Assembly (NCBI RefSeq): GCF_017590215.1
Contig: NZ_JAFFPK010000040.1
Coordinates: forward strand, 1-51,536
Source: Clostridium sp. CCUG 7971
Lineage (GTDB): Bacteria > Bacillota > Clostridia > Peptostreptococcales > Peptostreptococcaceae
Direction of reading: 5' to 3'
DNA: 51,536 nucleotides
This document shows positions 9,578 to 18,255 of this stretch, in pieces. Position numbers and translations under genes: made by a program. The stretch's first letter is position 1; each line of letters begins with the position of its first letter. The notes beneath the pieces were generated by a model. It searched no databases. It saw nothing but the letters and a program-made list of their open reading frames with translations, and had not been told where the DNA came from.

Positions 9578-10604
9578 ATACAATTACCTCCAAATTAATA
9601 TTATGTTCTTTAAGATATTTATCTGCATTTAATATATTCTCAGTTTGACCACTTAGTTTTACGATTAAATTTCCAATTGGAACGTTTTTTACCAGTTCTA
9701 TATTTCCAAATAATATACTTGCGTCGATTTTAAACTTTCTTGATATTTTTGATATAAATGCCTGGCCTGTATTTTGACCAACAAAAGAAATTTTAGCTAA
9801 AACCTCATCTTCACTTATATCTTGAATGAATAAGTCTTTTTCTAATAAATCATATATTTTTTTATTTTGAAATAAAGTTGAAATAAAATCTTTTGTAACA
9901 TTAGCTTTTGGATTTGAAAATATTTCAAGTATATCTCCTTTTTCAACTATATTCCCATTTTCCATAACCGCAACTTTATCACATATTTCTTTTACTACAT
10001 TCATCTCATGTGTGATTATAACTACTGTTAAATTAAGCTTTTCATTAATATCTTTTAATAAATTAAGTATTGAATGTGTTGTTTGAGGATCAAGGGCTGA
10101 AGTTGCTTCATCGCATAAAAGTACTTTTGGATTATTAGCTAATGCTCTTGCTATTGCAACCCTTTGTTTTTGACCTCCACTTAGTTGAGATGGGTAACTA
10201 TTAATCTTATCACTTAATCCTACTAATTCTAAAAGCTCTATTACTCTATTTTTTATATCATCTTTGCTAAGTCCACTCCCCTTTAGAGGATATGCTATAT
10301 TTTTAAATACAGTCTTTGACTTCATAAGATTAAAATGTTGAAAAATCATACCTATATTTTTTCTACTTTCTCTTAAATCCTTTGGTGATAGCTTCATTAT
10401 ATTTTGATTACCTATAAATACATCACCTGATGTAGGTCTTTCTAATAAATTAATGCATCGTACTAATGTACTTTTACCAGCACCACTAAATCCAATTATT
10501 CCACATACCTCTCCTTCCTTTATCTCTAAATTTACACCCTTTAATGCTTCCACTAATGTGTTATTTGATTTATAAGTTTTTTTAATGTTTTTTAATTGAA
10601 TCAA
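9537..10604 (-). CDS. metN: Methionine ABC transporter ATP-binding protein with NIL domain
   Basis: This 355-residue ATPase has Walker A GFSGAGKST near 38-46, Q-loop FQHFN, LSGGQKQR signature, CDEATSALDP Walker B and ITHEM switch. After about residue 265 comes the NIL regulatory domain (ISFVGQNTGQAFISKISRKF), which in MetN binds methionine and inhibits transport when the cell is full. It is the first gene of the operon, 28 bp from the SAM-I terminator, so it is expressed when S-adenosylmethionine is scarce. Confidence 0.95.
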   Translation of the reverse strand: MIQLKNIKKTYKSNNTLVEALKGVNLEIKEGEVCGIIGFSGAGKSTLVRCINLLERPTSGDVFIGNQNIMKLSPKDLRESRKNIGMIFQHFNLMKSKTVFKNIAYPLKGSGLSKDDIKNRVIELLELVGLSDKINSYPSQLSGGQKQRVAIARALANNPKVLLCDEATSALDPQTTHSILNLLKDINEKLNLTVVIITHEMNVVKEICDKVAVMENGNIVEKGDILEIFSNPKANVTKDFISTLFQNKKIYDLLEKDLFIQDISEDEVLAKISFVGQNTGQAFISKISRKFKIDASILFGNIELVKNVPIGNLIVKLSGQTENILNADKYLKEHNINLEVIVYDRNIKNTDTKCS

Positions 10605-10631
10605 ATATAGACCCTCCTTTTTTACAAAATA

Positions 10632-10667
10632 AAAAATCTTCTTCCCAAAAATGAGAAGAAGATTTTT
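10632..10667 (-). terminator. SAM-I riboswitch expression platform terminator
   Basis: AAAATCTTCTTCTC and GAAGAAGATTTT form a strong stem followed by T-rich sequence just before the metN ribosome binding site. In the SAM-bound state this would stop transcription. Confidence 0.88.
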
Positions 10668-10686
10668 AACGTTTATATTAATATAC

Positions 10687-10795
10687 TTCCCCTCATCTTT
10701 CAGGATTAAATCCTGTTGGAATTAGCACCACACCATTTAAGGTAGGTTGCTGAGACGTCATAGGGCCATTCCCTCGGTCTCTCTTGATAAGGTTT
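10687..10795 (-). ncRNA. SAM-I (S-box) riboswitch aptamer
   Basis: On the minus strand the conserved S-box elements appear in order: CTTATCAAGAGAG, the GGGAATGGCCC segment, CAGCAACC, GTGCTAATTCCAACAG and GAAAGATGAG. It precedes metNIQ and is followed by a terminator. Binding of S-adenosylmethionine to such RNAs promotes termination, so methionine uptake is switched on when SAM is low. Confidence 0.95.
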
Positions 10796-10833
10796 TTTAT
10801 TTAATTTTCAAAATATTTTTATTTATGAAACTA

Positions 10834-10862
10834 ATTGTATATTTTAAAACATACATTGTCAA
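10834..10862 (-). promoter_or_regulatory. Sigma-A type promoter of the metNIQ operon
   Basis: TTGACA (10857-10862) and TACAAT (10834-10839) are separated by 17 bp on the minus strand. The -10 box lies about 40 bp upstream of the SAM-I aptamer. Confidence 0.65.
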
Positions 10863-10951
10863 TTATAAAATTTTATTTTTATATATATTTTTATTTTCTT
10901 TATGCCACAAGCGCTTTCTCTTATTGTAACTTCTTTACTTAAACATATATT

Positions 10952-12037
10952 CTAACTGTTTATATCTTTATGCTTAAAAGTATTGTAACAATGTAAAAGT
11001 TCCCTACTATCAAATATGTACTTTCCACTTATTTGAGTATAATAAGCCCCTGTAGATTCATATATATCCTTTACTTTTTGAGTTAAATTTTTATGGTAAT
11101 ATCTTAATTCTTTATACTCTTTTTTTAATTTATCTGCGGTAAGCCAAATTTTATTTGATGCTATATCAGCTAATTTGATATTTTCAAATTTAATATTATT
11201 TTTTTGACCATATACATATAGCTCTGCCATTATATCTTGTAAGTTTTCGTTAGTAAGATCCCTTTTTAATTTTATATAAGTAATTGCCCCCATACCATCA
11301 ATACCTCTTTCTTCTAATCTTTCTTGTTTTATTAAGGCATCTAATGGTTGACGTTTTATGTATACATAAGATTTATCTTCAAGGACATAAGAACCTCTAT
11401 TATACTTAGCCGGTTTATATACAACAAGTATTGGACAGTATTCTCCGCCAACTTCTTCATCATTAAAATCAATTATATCTTCTTTATTGTTTAAATCATA
11501 CTCACTAGACATACTTCCATATCTAGACTTTGATTTTAATGAATACATTTTAGAATTTTTAACGCTATCTATTATCTCTTTTAAATAGTACTTATCTATA
11601 GCACCACTATTATCGTATGAATTATTTATATAGTTTTTTTTAACTTCTTCTCTCATAGAATTTATCTCTTCTATATCTATACCAAAATATGGAACTAGTA
11701 CTTTAAATCTTTCTTCTAATTTGTATATATCTGTATTTATGTAAGGTAGGATTTTATGTAAATTATCTTCTGATTTGATTTTCATAAGTTGATTTCCTAT
11801 TTCACTAGAACTTATACTGCTATTTTTATCAAATAAATATTTGTTAATATTTTCTTTTAAATCTTCTATACTTGTGTATATTCTAATATAATCTTGTAAT
11901 ATAGATTTTTCACTATTTATATTTTTTATAATTTCTTTTGGTATATCTATATAAGTATTATTTTCTTTTATACATAATTTTAAGTTATTATCTGTTAAGA
12001 GTTCTTCTGTGCATTTAACTATGTTGTCTTTATCCAT
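10952..12037 (-). CDS. Uncharacterised 361-residue protein
   Basis: A soluble, lysine-rich protein without signal peptide or membrane segment. I do not recognise a family. The N-terminal half (to about 190) is predicted mostly helical. Near 195-235 a segment reads GGEYCPILVVYKPAK then KSYVYIKRQPLDAL, possibly a beta-rich core. The last 100 residues are again helical and basic. A ribosome binding site (AAGGAG) precedes the ATG. It stands alone between the SAM-I leader and the thiamine operon, and codon use matches its neighbours, so it looks resident rather than recently acquired. Confidence 0.7.
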   Translation of the reverse strand: MDKDNIVKCTEELLTDNNLKLCIKENNTYIDIPKEIIKNINSEKSILQDYIRIYTSIEDLKENINKYLFDKNSSISSSEIGNQLMKIKSEDNLHKILPYINTDIYKLEERFKVLVPYFGIDIEEINSMREEVKKNYINNSYDNSGAIDKYYLKEIIDSVKNSKMYSLKSKSRYGSMSSEYDLNNKEDIIDFNDEEVGGEYCPILVVYKPAKYNRGSYVLEDKSYVYIKRQPLDALIKQERLEERGIDGMGAITYIKLKRDLTNENLQDIMAELYVYGQKNNIKFENIKLADIASNKIWLTADKLKKEYKELRYYHKNLTQKVKDIYESTGAYYTQISGKYIFDSRELLHCYNTFKHKDINS

Positions 12038-12121
12038 TTTAATTCTCCTTATTACTTAATTCTATCTAACATTATACATATAAATAAAAAAATAATCTAT
12101 TTAAACTCTCATTTTTATAAT

Positions 12122-12160
12122 AAAAAAGCAGTAAGAATTCCATAAAAGTCTTACTGCTCT
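12122..12160 (-). terminator. Terminator of the thiamine-precursor transport operon
   Basis: AGCAGTAAGA and TCTTACTGCT form a 10 bp stem on the minus strand followed by six T, directly after the ATPase gene. Confidence 0.85.
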
Positions 12161-12164
12161 TATA

Positions 12165-12887
12165 TTATAAAAGTTTAATTATTTCTTTTTTTAAATTTGC
12201 TATATTTTCTAATTTATCTTCGTTATAGAAATCTTTATCAACTACAACCTCAGATTTAACCTTTGAAGGTTTATTTGATATAACATAAATTCTGTCAGAT
12301 AACATTATAGCCTCGTCTATATCATGAGTTATAAGAAGTATAGTAGCATTTACTTTGTTCTTAACATCTAATAGCCATTTTTGCATTGATGTTTTTGTTA
12401 TAGAATCTAATGCTCCGAAAGGTTCATCTAAAAGCATTATGTCATTAGAATTTATAAATGTTCTTAAAAAATTAGCTCTTTGCTTCATTCCTCCAGATAA
12501 TTCACTTGGATATTTTTTTTCATATCCTTCTAAACCAAACACTTTAAAATATGATTTAACTTTTTCATATGCATTATTTTTCTTTGTATTTTTTAAGATT
12601 AATGGTAATGATACATTATCTATTATAGTTTTGTATGGAAGTAATAAATCTTTTTGATACATATAGCTTAATCTTCCATTTATATCAATACTTCCACTGC
12701 TACACTCAGTTAAACTCGCTACAATATTAAATATTGTACTCTTTCCACAGCCACTTGGTCCAAGAATTGATACAAATTCGCCTTCTAAAACTTTTATGCT
12801 AATATCTTCTAAAACTTTAACGTCATCATAACTCTTAGATATATTTTTTATGTCTATCTTAACCTTTTTACTTTGGTAAGAATTCAT
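12165..12887 (-). CDS. thiZ: ABC transporter ATP-binding protein for a thiamine precursor
   Basis: This ATPase of the SsuB/TauB/ThiZ branch has Walker [18 protein letters not shown] signature, LDEPFGALD Walker B and ITHDIDEA switch. I place the start at ATG 12887 (240 residues), preceded by GAGG at 9 nt; a GTG at 12902 is the alternative. Both starts overlap the end of the binding-protein gene. The TPP riboswitch upstream and the NMT1/THI5-like binding protein indicate pyrimidine (HMP-type) uptake for thiamine synthesis rather than sulfonate uptake. Confidence 0.85.
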   Translation of the reverse strand: MNSYQSKKVKIDIKNISKSYDDVKVLEDISIKVLEGEFVSILGPSGCGKSTIFNIVASLTECSSGSIDINGRLSYMYQKDLLLPYKTIIDNVSLPLILKNTKKNNAYEKVKSYFKVFGLEGYEKKYPSELSGGMKQRANFLRTFINSNDIMLLDEPFGALDSITKTSMQKWLLDVKNKVNATILLITHDIDEAIMLSDRIYVISNKPSKVKSEVVVDKDFYNEDKLENIANLKKEIIKLL

Positions 12888-13875
12888 TTGTATAAGCCTC
12901 ACTTGCTTTCATATCTTTATTTATTACTTTATAGTCTTTTAAAAATTCTGTATAGTTATCCCATACACTATCTTTCATTTCTCCCCATCTAGCTGCATCA
13001 TCTTTGTACTTAGTCGCTAAGTATTTTTGACTTTCTATTGCTAATTCTTCATTTATTTCTGGAGCGTACTTAACTAATATTTTAGCAGCTTCAGTAGGAT
13101 TTTCTATTGCATATTCATATCCTTTAGTAGTTGCTTTTAAAAACTTCTTAGCTAGTTCTGGATTTTCATTAAGTAATTTTTCACTAGATATTATAACTGG
13201 AGTATAGTAATCTAATCTTTTATCTAAATCTTTTAACGCTATATAATCAAGTTCTATTCCTTTTTGTTTAGCTTCTATTCCTGTCCATCCTTCAAATATC
13301 CACGCAAAATCTATATTCTTCTTTACAGCTGTAAAGAAATCATCATCTCCAATATTAACTACCTTTAAATCTTTAAAATCTTTTCCTGAATTTTTCATAA
13401 CTGCATCAAGTATAGCATCTTCAGAAGGAGAACCCCATCCGCCATAAACTTTTCCTGCAAAATCTTTAGCTGAAGTTATATTTTTATCTTTTGGTGCAGC
13501 AAATCCTGATGTATTATGCTGTATAACTGCTGCAACTGCCTTTATTGGAAGTGGATCTTCACTAGTCTTAGCAAATGTCATTTCTTCTTGATAACTTATT
13601 CCAAAATCAGCTTTTCCAGTAGCCACTAAAGTAGCAGCTCCTCCATCTGATGGTTGCACTATTTCAACATCTAATCCTTCTTCTTTAAAGTATCCATTTT
13701 CAAGTGCTACATATAGTCCTGTATGATTAGTATTTGGAGTCCAATCTAGTACCATAGTAACTTTTTGATTTTTATCTTTGTTATCTATATTTTTATTCTC
13801 TTTGCTACATCCTGATAAAGTACCTACTGTAAGTGCACTTATTAATCCTATTGATAATAATTTATTAAATTTCAT
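12868..13875 (-). CDS. thiY: NMT1/THI5-like substrate-binding lipoprotein
   Basis: These 335 residues begin with a lipoprotein signal peptide ending in LSGC (about 20-23). The mature part has the THI5-like pattern [19 protein letters not shown], followed by [20 protein letters not shown]. ThiY proteins bind formyl-aminopyrimidine or related HMP precursors salvaged from degraded thiamine. The gene lies between the permease (10 bp) and the ATPase (overlap) under a TPP riboswitch. Exact ligand not determined. Confidence 0.9.
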   Translation of the reverse strand: MKFNKLLSIGLISALTVGTLSGCSKENKNIDNKDKNQKVTMVLDWTPNTNHTGLYVALENGYFKEEGLDVEIVQPSDGGAATLVATGKADFGISYQEEMTFAKTSEDPLPIKAVAAVIQHNTSGFAAPKDKNITSAKDFAGKVYGGWGSPSEDAILDAVMKNSGKDFKDLKVVNIGDDDFFTAVKKNIDFAWIFEGWTGIEAKQKGIELDYIALKDLDKRLDYYTPVIISSEKLLNENPELAKKFLKATTKGYEYAIENPTEAAKILVKYAPEINEELAIESQKYLATKYKDDAARWGEMKDSVWDNYTEFLKDYKVINKDMKASEAYTNEFLPK

Positions 13876-13885
13876 AATATCCTCC

Positions 13886-14650
13886 CTAACTTTTATGTCT
13901 AATCACTACTTTTTTTATAGCTTGTATAATTGCAACAAATACTAAGCTAAATATTACTACTAATATAGTTGATGCAAAAACCTTATCTAGTGCATAGGCA
14001 CTTTTTGATCTTACCATATATACTCCAAGTCCCTCAGTTCCTCCTAGCCATTCAGCTACAGTTGCAGCAACGACTGCGTAAGTTGCTGATATCTTAAGAC
14101 CTGAAAAAAGTTTATCCATAGACATTGGAAACTTAAGATGTATAAATGTTTTGAATTTATTAGAGTTCATAGTTTTAAATAAATTCAAATAATCTTTGTC
14201 TATATTTTCTATCCCATCTACAAAATTTATAAGTATTGGGAAAAAACAAGTTAATGTTACCATTATTATTTTAGGCAGTGAATCAAATCCAAACCATATT
14301 ATAAGAAGCGGTGCTATAGTTATAGTTGGTATAGTTTGAGATACAAGCATTATTGGATAAAAACATTTTTTAAATAATGGTATAAAATCCATTAGTATAC
14401 CAATACTTATCGATAATATTATTGAGACTACAAAACCAATTACTGCTTCATTTAAGGTTACTATAGTATGTGTATATAAGTTTTGGTAATCCTTAAAAAA
14501 AACTTGTACAATATCACTTGGTGATGGTAGCACATATTGTGGTATATCATATATATTTACAGCACCTTGCCAAATAACTAATATAGATAAAAATGTAAGT
14601 ATAGGATATAAACTATTTTTTATTTTATCTATGATTTTTAAGTTTTTCAT
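13886..14650 (-). CDS. thiX: ABC transporter permease for a thiamine precursor
   Basis: This 254-residue BPD-type permease has about six helices and the EAA-like loop near 150-180 ([19 protein letters not shown]). It is homologous to ThiX/SsuC permeases. The start overlaps the preceding small gene by 26 bp. It works with the ThiY-like binding protein and the ThiZ-like ATPase encoded immediately downstream. Confidence 0.88.
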   Translation of the reverse strand: MKNLKIIDKIKNSLYPILTFLSILVIWQGAVNIYDIPQYVLPSPSDIVQVFFKDYQNLYTHTIVTLNEAVIGFVVSIILSISIGILMDFIPLFKKCFYPIMLVSQTIPTITIAPLLIIWFGFDSLPKIIMVTLTCFFPILINFVDGIENIDKDYLNLFKTMNSNKFKTFIHLKFPMSMDKLFSGLKISATYAVVAATVAEWLGGTEGLGVYMVRSKSAYALDKVFASTILVVIFSLVFVAIIQAIKKVVIRHKS

Positions 14651-14915
14651 CTATTGTTATGCCTCCAGCTTTTTCATCTACTCTAGCTATTGTTATAACT
14701 CTTTCGCATCCAAGGCTAAAAGGTATTTTATGTATTACTTTTAAAAGGTCAAATACTTCATCAAATTCACCTTCTATAGTAGTACTCATAGCTCCAATTT
14801 CATATTTTAATCCACTCTTTGAAATTTCTTCTATACAAGCATCTACTACTTTGTACATTTCTTCTTCCCCACCATAAGGTCTTAGGGGCATTACAGATAC
14901 ATCTGCTATTACCAT
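14625..14915 (-). CDS. MTH1187-family thiamine-binding protein
   Basis: A 96-residue protein of the MTH1187/YkoF-like group with the family N-terminus VIADVSVMPLRP and the central SGLKYEIGAMSTTIEGE segment. Family members are small ferredoxin-like proteins, some shown to bind thiamine or its pyrimidine moiety. It is the first gene of the TPP-controlled operon and overlaps thiX. In other Firmicutes YkoF fills this position. It may act as an intracellular receiver or sensor of the imported compound; this is inference. Confidence 0.85.
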   Translation of the reverse strand: MVIADVSVMPLRPYGGEEEMYKVVDACIEEISKSGLKYEIGAMSTTIEGEFDEVFDLLKVIHKIPFSLGCERVITIARVDEKAGGITIDEKLKNHR

Positions 14916-15019
14916 TTAAATCATCCTCTCCAGATTATTTTGTCTTAGTTATGATATATTTTGAAGCCTTTTGCCCTGTTAAGTTTTAAATTATGTCAGT
15001 AATTTTATATGATAATAAA

Positions 15020-15048
15020 AAAGCCTTATCCCATTAAGGATAAGACTT
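15020..15048 (-). terminator. TPP riboswitch expression platform terminator
   Basis: AAGTCTTATCC and GGATAAGGCTT form the stem, followed by six T on the minus strand. It lies between the TPP aptamer and the thiamine-binding protein gene. Confidence 0.85.
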
Positions 15049-15065
15049 ATACTATCTTTTTCTTG

Positions 15066-15142
15066 TCTCCCTACGCTGGCATTATCCAAACAGGTTAAAG
15101 GGTCGAGATTATAATCTCCTCTCAGCAATTAGCTCCCCTGAT
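15066..15142 (-). ncRNA. TPP (THI-box) riboswitch
   Basis: Minus-strand conserved elements are present in order: CAGGGGAGCT, GCTGAGAGGA, GACCCTTTAACCTG, GGATAATGCCAGCGTAGGGA. It heads the thiamine-precursor transport operon and is followed by a terminator, so thiamine pyrophosphate would shut the operon off. Confidence 0.96.
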
Positions 15143-15160
15143 ATATTCATTTGCAAATTG

Positions 15161-15189
15161 ATTATACTATACTTATCATATTTTAACAA
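15161..15189 (-). promoter_or_regulatory. Promoter of the TPP-controlled operon
   Basis: TTGTTA (15184-15189) and TATAAT (15161-15166) with 17 bp spacing, about 20 bp upstream of the TPP aptamer on the minus strand. Confidence 0.6.
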
Positions 15190-15335
15190 TTACTTTATAG
15201 TTACCCAAATTTATATATCTCTATCAATTATTTATATAAAATTCAATATTTAATAATATTTTGTTAATATAAATCAACTTCTGTAATATAGTATATAATA
15301 TATGTATATATTTATACATAATTAGGAGGACAACA

Positions 15336-15947
15336 ATGTTAGACGATTTAAAAGATAAATTTAAAAATTATAAACCTTATATAAATGGATCTAGTGATAT
15401 GAAAAAAGCTTCTGTCTTAATACCTATAGTAAAAAAAGAAAATTCTTATTATATACTATTTGAAGTTAGATCTAAAAATTTAAGATTTCAGCCTAATGAA
15501 ATATCTTTTCCAGGTGGTAAAATAGAATCCGGTGAAGACCCTTATAATACAGCAATTCGTGAGACTTGTGAAGAACTAGGAACACTTAGTGATAATATTG
15601 AGGTTATATCTGAACTTGACTTGCTTGTAACACCAATGAATCTTATAGTTCATCCTTATCTAGGTTATATAAAAGATATTAAAGACTTAAATATAAATAA
15701 AGATGAAGTTGATCATATTTTTTTAGTACCTATTACTTATTTACTAGAAAATAAACCAACTTATTTTGATAATGAGATACAAATCATTCCTCATGATGAT
15801 TTTCCTTATGATATAATCCCAAACAAAAGAGATTATAAATTTGCTGTAGGCAAATATGATGTATTCTTTTATAAATATAATAACTATGTAATTTGGGGAA
15901 TAACAGCAAAAATATTAGAAAACTGCTTAAATTTAATAACTTCTTAA
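15336..15947 (+). CDS. Nudix hydrolase, CoA pyrophosphatase-like
   Basis: The 203-residue protein carries a complete Nudix box at 61-82 (Gly61, Glu67, Arg75-Glu76, Glu79-Glu80, Gly82). Just before it is the LFEVRSKNLR...ISFPGG pattern of the CoA-diphosphatase subgroup (NudL/YeaB/Pcd1-like). Such enzymes cleave coenzyme A or its derivatives to phosphopantetheine and 3',5'-ADP. AGGAGG precedes the ATG. The gene is monocistronic and plus-strand. CoA specificity is inferred from the subgroup motif. Confidence 0.88.
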   Translation: MLDDLKDKFKNYKPYINGSSDMKKASVLIPIVKKENSYYILFEVRSKNLRFQPNEISFPGGKIESGEDPYNTAIRETCEELGTLSDNIEVISELDLLVTPMNLIVHPYLGYIKDIKDLNINKDEVDHIFLVPITYLLENKPTYFDNEIQIIPHDDFPYDIIPNKRDYKFAVGKYDVFFYKYNNYVIWGITAKILENCLNLITS

Positions 15948-15974
15948 AGAAGTTATTTTTATTTTTACAAAACA

Positions 15975-16022
15975 AAAGACACTAGATTTAATAGTTATAG
16001 CTATCAAATCTAATGCCTTTTA
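15975..16022. terminator. Terminator after the Nudix gene
   Basis: Imperfect stem AGACACTAGATTT...AAATCTAATGCCT with a TATAGC loop and T-run on the plus strand; the flanking A-run on the other side could also serve minus-strand transcripts. Confidence 0.65.
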
Positions 16023-16480
16023 CCAAAGCTTTTACTTTTAGTAAGCTTTTCCTCTTTTTGACTTTTATTAAATAGAACTTACAAATTAGTATATAAATCA
16101 TCTATTGGTAATTGATTACAAAACTAAAAGTAATATATTAAAATGAGGTTGTTTTAATATATTTAATCTATTTAATATGATATCTCATTGATATCTCATC
16201 ATCTATACCCCCAATAGATACTAGTAAGAGATTAGGTATTATCCTAGCTTTTATCTAGCAAGTATAGATACATAATTAACTTTCATTAACTATGTAATAA
16301 TATATTAACCAATTGTTAAATTTAAATTCATTTATTTTTATTTTTTTATAAAAAATTTATTATCTGAATTAAAATTGTTTTACATAAATATTTAACGTTA
16401 TATATATTTTTTTAAATTTTAATTGACATTTACTAATTTTATATATATCATGAATATTAAATAATGCTACAACAAATCAA
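16023..16480. other. 458 bp without a gene; several strong hairpins
   Basis: No convincing reading frame exists here. Structures visible are a hairpin at 16025-16049 (AAAGCTT...AAGCTTT), a perfect 12 bp stem at 16132-16163 closing the loop TGAGGTTG, a direct repeat of TGATATCTCAT at about 16180-16199, and a hairpin at 16201-16219 with a C-rich loop (ACCCCCA). The remainder up to 16480 is AT-rich and holds the promoter region of the glycine riboswitch. A small structured RNA is possible, but no family is recognised. Confidence 0.4.
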
Positions 16481-16482
16481 TA

Positions 16483-16665
16483 CCCGATTGAAGCTTTATA
16501 GAAGAGTTGCCGAAATAGCACACCGAAGGAGTTGCACTCTCAGGTACTTTTCTTATAAAAGTAGGACTGTAAAGCTTAGGGAACTCTGGAGAGACCTAAT
16601 AATAGGCGCCGAAGGGGCAAGGCAATAACGCTCAATCTCTCAGGCAAAAGGACAGGGATAACATA
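16483..16665 (+). ncRNA. Tandem glycine riboswitch (two aptamers)
   Basis: The first aptamer (about 16483-16577) shows GAGTTGCCGAAA, CACCGAAGGAG, TCTCAGGTA and AGGACTGT. The second (about 16578-16662) shows CTGGAGAGACC, GGCGCCGAAGGGGCAA, CTCTCAGGCAAAAGGACAG. This is the standard cooperative double-aptamer layout. It precedes a Na+/alanine-glycine symporter rather than the glycine cleavage genes. Segment CTCTGG in the second aptamer can pair with CCAGAG at the base of the following terminator, suggesting how binding affects termination. Confidence 0.95.
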
Positions 16666-16721
16666 CTTTTCATTAATGTGCTTATTGTGCTTTAATTTAA
16701 AGTATCCTAGTGTATATCCAG

Positions 16722-16751
16722 AGCTAAATCTTTTAGATTTAGCTTTTTTTA
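16722..16751 (+). terminator. Glycine riboswitch expression platform terminator
   Basis: AGCTAAATCT and AGATTTAGCT form a 10 bp stem with a TTT loop followed by seven T, 90 bp before the symporter start. Confidence 0.88.
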
Positions 16752-16839
16752 TTACACATATTTCGTTAATCACTTTATTAACTACCTGTCAATTAAAACT
16801 CTATTGATTTTAGGGCATAAAAAATAAGGAGTGTTTTTT

Positions 16840-18213
16840 ATGAATTTAATTGATGTCTTTAACAAAATCGACTCTTTTATATGGGGTCCACCATTACTAG
16901 TTCTTTTAGTTGGTACTGGTATATTATTTACTTTTAAGCTTGGTTTTTTACAAATAAGAAAATTACCTCAGTCTTTAAGACTTATATTTAAGGCTGAAAA
17001 TAGTGGTACTGGTGATATTTCAAGCTTCGGTGCGTTATGTACCGCACTTGCTGCTACAGTAGGAACAGGAAACATCGTTGGTGTAGCAACTGCTATAAAA
17101 GCCGGTGGTCCTGGTGCTTTATTTTGGATGTGGCTTGCTGCCTTCTTTGGAATGGCTACAAAATATGCAGAAGGTCTTCTTGCTATAAAGTATAGAGTAA
17201 AGGACTCAAACGGAAATATTTCAGGTGGTCCAATGTATTATATAGTAAATGGAATGGGCGAAAAATATAAGCCTCTAGCTATATTTTTCTCTGTAAGTGG
17301 TATATTAGTTGCTTTACTCGGAATAGGAACTTTCACTCAAGTTAATTCTATAACAGATTCTATAAACGGAAGTTTTGGTATAGATCCTAAAATTACAGGT
17401 GTTATTATAGCAGTGCTTGTCGCATTTGTAATATTTGGAGGATTACAAAGTATTTCTAATGTAGCAACTAAAATCGTACCTTTTATGGCTACTGTGTATA
17501 TATTAATATGTTCTTTAATAATTATAACTTTCTTTAATAAAGTACCAGAAACATTTGCATTAATAATAAAAAGTGCATTTACTCCAACAGCTGCTTTTGG
17601 TGGATTTTTAGGTGCTACGGTATCAATGGCAATTAGAAATGGTATCGCTCGTGGAGTGTTTTCAAATGAATCTGGACTTGGTAGTGCTCCAATAGCTGCT
17701 GCTGCTGCAAAGACTGAATGGCCAGCTGAACAAGGACTTATTTCTATGACAGGTACTCTTATCGATAGTTTAATAATCTGTTCTCTTACAGGGTTTGCTC
17801 TTATATTATCTGGAGTATGGCAATCAGATTTAAATGGAGCACTTATGACTCAATCTGCTTTTGAAACTGTATTACCTTCTATTGGACCATTATTCTTAAC
17901 AATTAGCTTAAGCTTATTTGCTTTTACTACTATTCTTGGTTGGAGTTATTATGGAGAAAGATGTTTTGAATTTTTATTTGGAGTCAAAGGTATAAATGGA
18001 TATAGAGTTTTATTCGTTTTAATGGTTTTACTTGGAGCCTTCTTAAAGCTAGAGCTAGTGTGGATAATAGCTGATATCGTAAATGGACTTATGGCTATTC
18101 CAAACTTAATAGCACTTATCGCACTTTCCCCTGTAGTTGTTTCTGAAACTAAGTTATATTTTAACTATATAAATTCTAACAAAGATTTAAAAAATACACA
18201 AAAAACTACATAA
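16840..18213 (+). CDS. Na+/alanine-glycine symporter (AGCS family)
   Basis: A 457-residue membrane protein with about 11 helices and the AGCS hallmarks GTGNIVGVATAIKAGGPGALFWMW (about residues 75-98 overall) and RGVFSNESGLGSAPIAAAAA. It couples Na+ entry to uptake (or exit) of small amino acids. ATG 16840 is preferred to the GTG at 16831 because AAGGAG lies 8 nt before it and touches the GTG. The glycine riboswitch suggests glycine is a substrate or signal. Confidence 0.93.
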   Translation: MNLIDVFNKIDSFIWGPPLLVLLVGTGILFTFKLGFLQIRKLPQSLRLIFKAENSGTGDISSFGALCTALAATVGTGNIVGVATAIKAGGPGALFWMWLAAFFGMATKYAEGLLAIKYRVKDSNGNISGGPMYYIVNGMGEKYKPLAIFFSVSGILVALLGIGTFTQVNSITDSINGSFGIDPKITGVIIAVLVAFVIFGGLQSISNVATKIVPFMATVYILICSLIIITFFNKVPETFALIIKSAFTPTAAFGGFLGATVSMAIRNGIARGVFSNESGLGSAPIAAAAAKTEWPAEQGLISMTGTLIDSLIICSLTGFALILSGVWQSDLNGALMTQSAFETVLPSIGPLFLTISLSLFAFTTILGWSYYGERCFEFLFGVKGINGYRVLFVLMVLLGAFLKLELVWIIADIVNGLMAIPNLIALIALSPVVVSETKLYFNYINSNKDLKNTQKTT

Positions 18214-18220
18214 ATAAACA

Positions 18221-18254
18221 AAAAGGCATTTAAGATAATTCTTAAATGCCTTTT
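18221..18254. terminator. Bidirectional terminator between convergent genes
   Basis: AAAGGCATTTAAG and CTTAAATGCCTTT form a 13 bp stem with A- and T-runs on both sides, between the symporter and the GGDEF/HD-GYP gene. Confidence 0.88.
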
Positions 18255-18255
18255 A

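Noticed and set aside
16201-16219. Possible c-di-GMP or other known riboswitch around the C/G-rich hairpin
   Set aside because: None of the conserved core sequences of known riboswitch classes is present and no gene with a matching role follows.
16576-16773. Minus-strand frame of 65 codons
   Set aside because: It lies across the second glycine aptamer and its terminator, lacks a ribosome binding site, and is explained by the riboswitch.
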